Shown: positions 59,586-64,000 of the stretch, one piece after another | Position numbering within the stretch: the first letter of the stretch is position 1 | Layout of the letters: the number at the start of each line of letters is the position of its first letter | DNA from: Holophagaceae bacterium | Lineage (GTDB): Bacteria; Acidobacteriota; Holophagae; Holophagales; Holophagaceae | Length of the DNA stretch: 64,000 nucleotides | Direction: 5' to 3' | Assembly (NCBI GenBank): GCA_016720465.1 | Contig: JADKKO010000001.1 | Coordinates: 496,001-560,000 of the forward strand | Notes under the pieces: model-generated | Database searches by the model: none | What the model was told of the DNA's origin: nothing | What the model saw: the letters and a program-made list of their open reading frames with translations, nothing else | Position numbers and translations under genes: made by a program

Positions 59586-60518
59586 CTAGCCCACGCTGCC
59601 CATGGAAGCGAATTTTTGGTAGCGGGCTTCCACCAGGTCGGCCGGCGCGAGTTCCGACAGTTCCGCGAAGGCCTGGCCCACGGCATCCTTGAGGGCCATG
59701 GCGGCGCCATCCCAGTCGCCATGGGCGCCACCGAGGGGTTCCGGAACGATGCCGTCGATGACGCCCAGTTCCAGGAGGGCCGGAGCCGTGAGCTTCAGTG
59801 CGCTGGCGGCTTGCGGAGCCATGGCGGGGTCTTTCCAGAGGATCGACGCGCAGCCTTCCGGCGAGATGACGGAATAAATGGCGTTTTCCATCATGAACAC
59901 CCGGTCCGCCACTCCAAGTGCCAGCGCGCCGCCGGAGCCCCCTTCGCCGATGACCACCGCCACCACCGGCACGCGCAGCTTGGCCATCTCAAGCAGGTTC
60001 CGGGCGATGGCTTCCGCCTGCCCGCGCTCCTCGGCATCCACGCCGGGGTAGGCGCCCGGGGTGTCGATGAGGCAAAGGATGGGCCGCTGGAATTTTTCCG
60101 CCATATGCATGAACCGCAGCGCCTTGCGGTAGCCCTCGGGCCTGGGCATCCCGAAATTCCGCAGGATCTTCTGCTTGGTGTCCCGGCCCTTCTGCTGGCC
60201 GATGATCATGACCGGGTTCCCGTCGATCCAGCCCAGGCCGCCCACGATCGCCGCATCATCGCCGAAATTGCGGTCCCCGTGGATCTCATCGAAGCGGTCG
60301 CAGATGCGTTCGATGTAGTCCAGCGTGTAGGGGCGCTTGGGATGGCGGGCCAGCTGGGCCCGCTGCCAGTCCGTGAGACTGGAAAAGGCCTCGCCTTTCA
60401 ATTTTTTCAGCTTTTTTTCGAGCTTCTCCTTTTTCACGGCCTGGGCCGGATCCATCTCAAGGGCCCGGATTTCCGCTTCCAGCTCCAGGATGGGCTTTTC
60501 CAGCTGGGCCAAATCCAT
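59586..60518 (-). CDS. accA: Acetyl-CoA carboxylase carboxyltransferase subunit alpha
   Basis: 310 residues from ATG 60518 (DLAQLEKPILELE), aligned by the FExPI-type opening of AccA; GTG 60545 with GAGG upstream is an alternative adding nine residues. ARHPKRPYTLDYIERICDRF, HGDRNFGDDAAIVGGLGWI, GQQKGRDTKQKILRNFGMPR, LIDTPGAYPGVDAEERGQAE and EGGSGGALALGVADRV are strong family blocks. With AccD it transfers the carboxyl group from biotin to acetyl-CoA. accD is not nearby. It leads the minus-strand run that continues with recJ. Confidence 0.96.
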   Translation of the reverse strand: MDLAQLEKPILELEAEIRALEMDPAQAVKKEKLEKKLKKLKGEAFSSLTDWQRAQLARHPKRPYTLDYIERICDRFDEIHGDRNFGDDAAIVGGLGWIDGNPVMIIGQQKGRDTKQKILRNFGMPRPEGYRKALRFMHMAEKFQRPILCLIDTPGAYPGVDAEERGQAEAIARNLLEMAKLRVPVVAVVIGEGGSGGALALGVADRVFMMENAIYSVISPEGCASILWKDPAMAPQAASALKLTAPALLELGVIDGIVPEPLGGAHGDWDGAAMALKDAVGQAFAELSELAPADLVEARYQKFASMGSVG

Positions 60519-60599
60519 TGCCTGTTCCGGGGATGGGTCGCTCACGTAGGCCTCGAAAGGGGTTCGCTTCGAGTGTACCGGAACCTGGCAAAGGGAGCC

Positions 60600-60627
60600 T
60601 TGCGGGCCTACGCTGGCCACCCATAGT
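60600..60627 (+). promoter_or_regulatory. Candidate promoter for the 60651 gene
   Basis: TTGCGG (60600-60605) and CATAGT (60622-60627) with a 16-bp spacer lie in the 132-bp gap, 24 bp before ATG 60651, which has a near-perfect AAGGAGG ribosome-binding site. This is a weak consensus match supported mainly by position. Confidence 0.3.
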
Positions 60628-60650
60628 GGATCAGGAACAAGGAGGTTCCC

Positions 60651-61178
60651 ATGCGCCATCCATTGCTTCTCCTCGCGCTCCCGATGCTGGGCGCCGCCGC
60701 CAGCGACTTCCAGGAAGTGGACGCATCCAAACTGCCGAACATTCCTGGTCCCTCCGCCTCGCAGCTGTCCGATCCCGCGCGGGGCATGGGTTTCTCCGGC
60801 CTGGACGCGAAAATCCGCACCCAGGCCCGCCGCGCAGGCACCGTCCAGCCCGCGGTGGCCCTGCCTCCAGGACCGTTGAAGGTGAAGGATAAGGTGTCGG
60901 ACGTTGCCGGTTGGAAAGCTTATCGCGTGGAAGTACCCAGCCATGGATCCATCCACATGCGCCTGCGGGGGCTCCATGAAGGCTGGTTCGTGGTCCGGAC
61001 CATTAACAAATGGGGCGTCATGGAGGAGGGGATGCTCCAGAACCTGATCAAAACCGGCAATCCCGAGGCCAGCTACACCAACCCCACCATGAAGGCCAGG
61101 ACCATCTATTTCGTGGTGGATACCACCGAGCTGAACATGGCCGGCGAGGACTATACACTCGAAGTCACGACCTCCTAG
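60651..61178 (+). CDS. Small secreted protein of unknown function
   Basis: 175 residues. AAGGAGG lies seven bases before ATG 60651, giving a strong start. A short signal peptide (HPLLLLALPMLGAAA, cleavage near AAS) suggests export. The mature protein has a proline/alanine-rich first half (SKLPNIPGPSASQLSDPARG, QPAVALPPGPLKVKDKV) and a beta-rich second half (WKAYRVEVPSHGSIHMRLRG, WFVVRTINKWGVMEEGM, ARTIYFVVDTTELNM). The second half faintly resembles bacterial pre-peptidase C-terminal or related beta-sandwich domains, but I cannot assign a family. It lies 28 bp upstream of the coaE-tldD fusion. Confidence 0.7.
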   Translation: MRHPLLLLALPMLGAAASDFQEVDASKLPNIPGPSASQLSDPARGMGFSGLDAKIRTQARRAGTVQPAVALPPGPLKVKDKVSDVAGWKAYRVEVPSHGSIHMRLRGLHEGWFVVRTINKWGVMEEGMLQNLIKTGNPEASYTNPTMKARTIYFVVDTTELNMAGEDYTLEVTTS

Positions 61179-61206
61179 GCTGCACCCTACGGCCTACTAT
61201 GGAGGG

Positions 61207-63291
61207 ATGCTGAACCCTCCCTTCCCGGTCCTTGGCCTCAGCGGCGGCATCGCCGCAGGCAAGAGTTTCGTCGCGCAGGAGATGGCCAAGCGCGGGTGGG
61301 CGGTCATCGACGCGGACCAGTTGGCCCGGGAAGCGGTGGAGCCCGGCAGTCCGGGTCTGGCCGAAGTGGCGCAAGCCTTCGGCCCGGAGGTCGTGGGGGG
61401 CGATGGCAGGCTGGATCGAGCGCTCCTGGGCGATCGGATCTTCGGCGACGATCAAGCGCGGGCGCGCCTCAACGCGATCCTCCACCCCCGCATCGAGGCC
61501 CTCCGGAATGACCGGCTGGCGGCGCTTCCACCTGGCACCAAAGGCGTTGTGCTCGATGCAGCCCTGTGGGTGGAGCGAGGCCGGACCCATCACTTCGATG
61601 AATTCTGGATTGTCACCGCGCCGGAAGACTTGCGCCTACGCCGCCTGCTCGGGCGGGATGAACTGCCGAAGGACGCGGCCCTCGCACGCCTGCGCTCCCA
61701 GAGCCACGACGCGGAAAAAGCGCTCCATGCGGATGTGGTGATCGTGAATGACGGGCGCGGCCTCGCCGAGATCCTTGATCGGGCCGAAGTCCGCCTTCTG
61801 GCAAACTGGAGGATTGCCCGGCAGCGCCGTTGGAAGGACCGCATGAATTCGAAATTCTCGCCCGAAGAGCTACGACAGATCCTTGAAACCCTGCTTTCCA
61901 AAGGCGGGCAGTACGGCGAGGTCTTCGTGGAAACCCGGCGCGCCTGCGCCCTGGGCATGGACGACGGCCGCATGGAGGACGTGGTCGCCAGCGAGACCTT
62001 CGGCGCCAGCCTCCGCGTGATGGAAGGCGAGACAACGCGCTTCGCGGACCTTATAGCGCCAACTTTTGACGAGTTATTGGAAGATGCCAGGCTGTTGGCC
62101 GCGCCCGGCAATGGGCCCGCCGCAGCCATCCCTCATCTGCAGGCCTTTACTCACCCCACCCCCAGCCCTGTGGAAAGGGATCCCGCGGCGGTCCCGCTAT
62201 CTGAAAAAGTGGCGCTGGTGCGCCGCACGGAGACCCTGGCGCGGGAGCACGGCGAAAGCCTGCGCCCCGGCGCCCTCAAGCAGGTGTCCGTGGGCTACGG
62301 CGATTCCACGCAGAGCGTCTGGATCGCCTCCGCCGAATGGAAGGATGAGGCCTGGCAAACGAGTCTCAGCGCGGATCATCGCACCCAGGAAGTGCTGCGC
62401 CTCAACGCCACCTCCGGCGACGGCGTTCAGCTCCAGAGCGGCTATCAGGCCCTGGGCGAGACCAGGGGCTTTGAACTGTTCAGCGAGGAAGCCGTGGCGA
62501 GGATCGTCAAGGAGGCCGTGCGCTTGAGCATCCAGGCCCTCGACGCCAAGCCCGCGCCGGCGGGCACCTTCCCCGTGGTGCTCAGTTCATCGGCCGGCGG
62601 CACCATGATCCATGAAGCCTGCGGCCATGGGCTGGAGGCGGATCTCGCGCTGGCGGGCATGAGCGCCTTCGCGGGAAAACTGGGCCAGCGGGTGGCCGGG
62701 GACTGTGTGACGATCATCGACGACGGCACCCTGCCCTTCAAGCGCGGCAGCCAGAGCATGGACGACGAGGGCAATGCCGTGAGCCGCGTGGTGCTCATCG
62801 AAAATGGCATCCTGAAGAACTATCTCCAATCCCGCAAAACGGCCCGGAAGATGGGCCGGGAAGCCACGGGCAACGGCCGCCGGGAAAGCTACCGCCACAT
62901 CCCCATCCCCCGCATGAGGAACACTTTTCTCGCTCCCGGGAACGAAGCCCCCGAAGCCATCCTGAAGGACCTGGACCGCGGCCTGCTGGTGAAGCACATG
63001 GGCGGCGGCCAGGTGGACACCGTCACCGGCAACTTCGTCTTCCAGGTCACCGAAGGCTACTGGGTGGAAAAGGGCGTGGCGATGTATCCCGTGAAGAACG
63101 CCACCCTCACCGGCTGCGGACCCGAGGTGCTGGCTTCCCTCACCCGCATCGGCTCGGACCTCCACCACTTCGACATCGGCACCTGCGGCAAGGACGGCCA
63201 GGGCGTGCCCGTCAGCGACGCCCTGCCCACCATCCTGGTGCCGGCCCTGGTGGTGGGCGGCACGGCGGAACCGCTGCCGCAGGTGATCTGA
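61207..63291 (+). CDS. Dephospho-CoA kinase fused to TldD-type metalloprotease
   Basis: One 694-codon frame encodes two complete proteins. Residues 1-212 are CoaE: GLSGGIAAGKSFVAQEM (P-loop), VIDADQLAREAV, ILHPRIEAL and VLDAALWVE. Residues 213-694 (482, the length of E. coli TldD) are TldD: HEACGHGLEAD holds the HExxxH zinc motif, with GTMIHEACGHG and GMPR-like blocks. A strong internal start (GGAAGGA at 61832-61838, ATG 61843) suggests TldD may also be made alone. The internal ATGA (61843) has TGA in another frame, so a small indel joining formerly overlapping genes is possible. CoaE makes CoA; TldD with PmbA processes peptides. No pmbA is in the window. Confidence 0.85.
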   Translation: MLNPPFPVLGLSGGIAAGKSFVAQEMAKRGWAVIDADQLAREAVEPGSPGLAEVAQAFGPEVVGGDGRLDRALLGDRIFGDDQARARLNAILHPRIEALRNDRLAALPPGTKGVVLDAALWVERGRTHHFDEFWIVTAPEDLRLRRLLGRDELPKDAALARLRSQSHDAEKALHADVVIVNDGRGLAEILDRAEVRLLANWRIARQRRWKDRMNSKFSPEELRQILETLLSKGGQYGEVFVETRRACALGMDDGRMEDVVASETFGASLRVMEGETTRFADLIAPTFDELLEDARLLAAPGNGPAAAIPHLQAFTHPTPSPVERDPAAVPLSEKVALVRRTETLAREHGESLRPGALKQVSVGYGDSTQSVWIASAEWKDEAWQTSLSADHRTQEVLRLNATSGDGVQLQSGYQALGETRGFELFSEEAVARIVKEAVRLSIQALDAKPAPAGTFPVVLSSSAGGTMIHEACGHGLEADLALAGMSAFAGKLGQRVAGDCVTIIDDGTLPFKRGSQSMDDEGNAVSRVVLIENGILKNYLQSRKTARKMGREATGNGRRESYRHIPIPRMRNTFLAPGNEAPEAILKDLDRGLLVKHMGGGQVDTVTGNFVFQVTEGYWVEKGVAMYPVKNATLTGCGPEVLASLTRIGSDLHHFDIGTCGKDGQGVPVSDALPTILVPALVVGGTAEPLPQVI

Positions 63292-63304
63292 TCACTCTCA
63301 CCCC

Positions 63305-63332
63305 TTGTGCAATGTGTAGGCGTGTGTATTAT
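63305..63332 (+). promoter_or_regulatory. Candidate promoter giving a leaderless hicA transcript
   Basis: TTGTGC (63305-63310) and TATTAT (63327-63332) are separated by 16 bp. The -10 ends six bases before ATG 63339, so transcription would begin at or next to the start codon. hicA has no Shine-Dalgarno sequence, which is consistent. Confidence 0.45.
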
Positions 63333-63338
63333 TAACCC

Positions 63339-63521
63339 ATGGACAGCCGTTCCCTCATCAAGAAGCTTGAAGCGGACGGTTGGGAACTGGTGCGCGTGAC
63401 AGGAAGCCACCACCATTACCGGCACCCAACCAAACCAGGAACCGTCACGGTCCCACACCCGAAGAAGGACCTGAAAAAGGGCACTGGCAATTCAATCCTC
63501 AAGCAAGCGGGCATCAAGTAA
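63339..63521 (+). CDS. hicA: HicA-type mRNA interferase toxin
   Basis: 60 residues with the HicA dsRBD-like fold: SRSLIKKLEADGWELVRV, GSHHHYRHP (active-site His after GSH) and GTVTVPHPKKDLKKGTGNSI, ending LKQAGI. HicA cleaves mRNA independently of ribosomes and is neutralised by HicB. Gene order hicA-hicB with a 21-bp gap is standard. No Shine-Dalgarno sequence precedes ATG 63339, whereas hicB has a strong one, which would favour antitoxin excess. Confidence 0.92.
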   Translation: MDSRSLIKKLEADGWELVRVTGSHHHYRHPTKPGTVTVPHPKKDLKKGTGNSILKQAGIK

Positions 63522-63542
63522 ACCAGGAAAGGAGAAATGATC

Positions 63543-63941
63543 ATGCGCCGCGTCTATTTCGCCGCCATCCACAAGGATTCCAGTAGCGACTACACAGCGC
63601 TTTTCCCCGGTGTCCCTGGCTGCATCACGGCCGCGGATACCCTTGAAGAGCTTGATGCCATGGCCCGGGAAGCGCTCCAGGGCCATCTCGATGTGTCTCG
63701 CGACTATGGGGATCCCATTCCGGCTCCCTTGGACCTAGCCGCCGTTAAAGCCCACAAGGACGCCAAAGGCGCGGAATTCTTCATCGCCGTTACTGTCCAG
63801 GTGGAGGGCGGCAAGGCCGCCCGCTTGAACATCACGATGCCAGAGGAATTGGTCGAGGAAGTGGATGCCTACTCCAAACGGCGTGGTCTCACCCGAAGTG
63901 CCTTCCTCGCCCGGGCCGCGCGCCAAGCCATGCATGCCTGA
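63543..63941 (+). CDS. hicB: HicB-type antitoxin with C-terminal DNA-binding domain
   Basis: 132 residues from ATG 63543, chosen because AAGGAG (about 63529-63534) is eight bases away; the ATG at 63537 is only two bases from it. The N-terminal HicB fold (YFAAIHKDSSSDYTALFPGV, PGCITAADTLEELDAMAREA) binds and blocks HicA. The C-terminus (RLNITMPEELVEEVDAYSKR, GLTRSAFLARAARQAM) is a ribbon-helix-helix, expected to repress the operon. The remaining 59 bases of the window show no supportable gene. Confidence 0.92.
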   Translation: MRRVYFAAIHKDSSSDYTALFPGVPGCITAADTLEELDAMAREALQGHLDVSRDYGDPIPAPLDLAAVKAHKDAKGAEFFIAVTVQVEGGKAARLNITMPEELVEEVDAYSKRRGLTRSAFLARAARQAMHA

Positions 63942-64000
63942 TCACCTGGCCAGCATGAAAACCTTTCCCGTTCTCCACTTCCGATGGCCCACATCCAGTT

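Noticed and set aside
63942..64000. Possible gene start at ATG 63955
   Set aside because: No ribosome-binding site and only 15 codons are visible; nothing can be recognised.
1..64000. tRNA, rRNA and riboswitch genes
   Set aside because: No cloverleaf, rRNA block or known riboswitch core was recognised by eye. A covariance-model scan would be needed to exclude them fully.

Overview
The window is GC-rich, densely coded chromosomal DNA from a diderm (LPS-type) bacterium. Envelope genes (kdsB, lptB, an LptC/LptA-like protein, a TamB-like protein, lspA, mltG, ftsW), a futalosine-type menaquinone gene (mqnC) and four Hanks-type Ser/Thr kinases (two with C-terminal PEGA-like repeats) fit an Acidobacteriota-like genome, perhaps Holophagae. 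That assignment is inference from gene content only. No rRNA, tRNA, IS element, phage or CRISPR array was seen. No gene-free stretch exceeds 300 bases; the longest (31630-31877) is filled by an inverted repeat.

Layout. 1-7023: a 5'-truncated FkbM-like gene, a cyclophilin with a long N-terminal extension, a TIGR01777-type epimerase, a PEGA kinase and a divergent pentapeptide protein. 7016-9167 (minus): mltG, a small lipoprotein and a frameshifted tlyA. 9317-19130: second PEGA kinase, purE, lspA-ileS, a DUF2344 protein, ftsW and a methylmalonyl-CoA mutase catalytic subunit. 19197-25567 (mostly plus): amidohydrolase, diguanylate cyclase, a small secreted protein, rpe and a MocR-type regulator. 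The secreted-protein gene and the MocR gene carry the same paired 10-bp operator. 25689-31629 (minus): fabH, rsmD and a translationally coupled signalling operon made of a histidine kinase, a REC-GAF-degenerate-kinase protein and an inactive-looking penicillin-binding-type protein. 31878-39268 (plus): kdsB, trxB, a kinase with a zinc ribbon, a tamB-like gene and moaD.

39255-48079 holds dnaX, a second small epimerase, a radical SAM protein, a DUF481-DUF421 pair, an rlmI-like methyltransferase, a secreted phosphodiesterase and a NifS-like aminotransferase. 48143-49120 is a 5'-nucleotidase whose last codons come from an intergenic repeat. 49163-60518 is a nine-gene minus-strand run: accA, recJ, lptC/A-like, lptB, rpoN, hpf, a 54-residue zinc ribbon, mqnC and a TPR kinase. 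60651-63941 carries a small secreted protein, an in-frame coaE-tldD fusion and a hicAB toxin-antitoxin pair.

The least explained features are: a set of related intergenic dyad/tandem repeats at 16124, 31667, 32693, 49055 and 53070; the MocR operator pair; the degenerate transpeptidase/histidine-kinase operon; the CoaE-TldD fusion; and two places where sequence quality is doubtful (the tlyA frameshift near 7480 and the poly-G block at 55991-56178).
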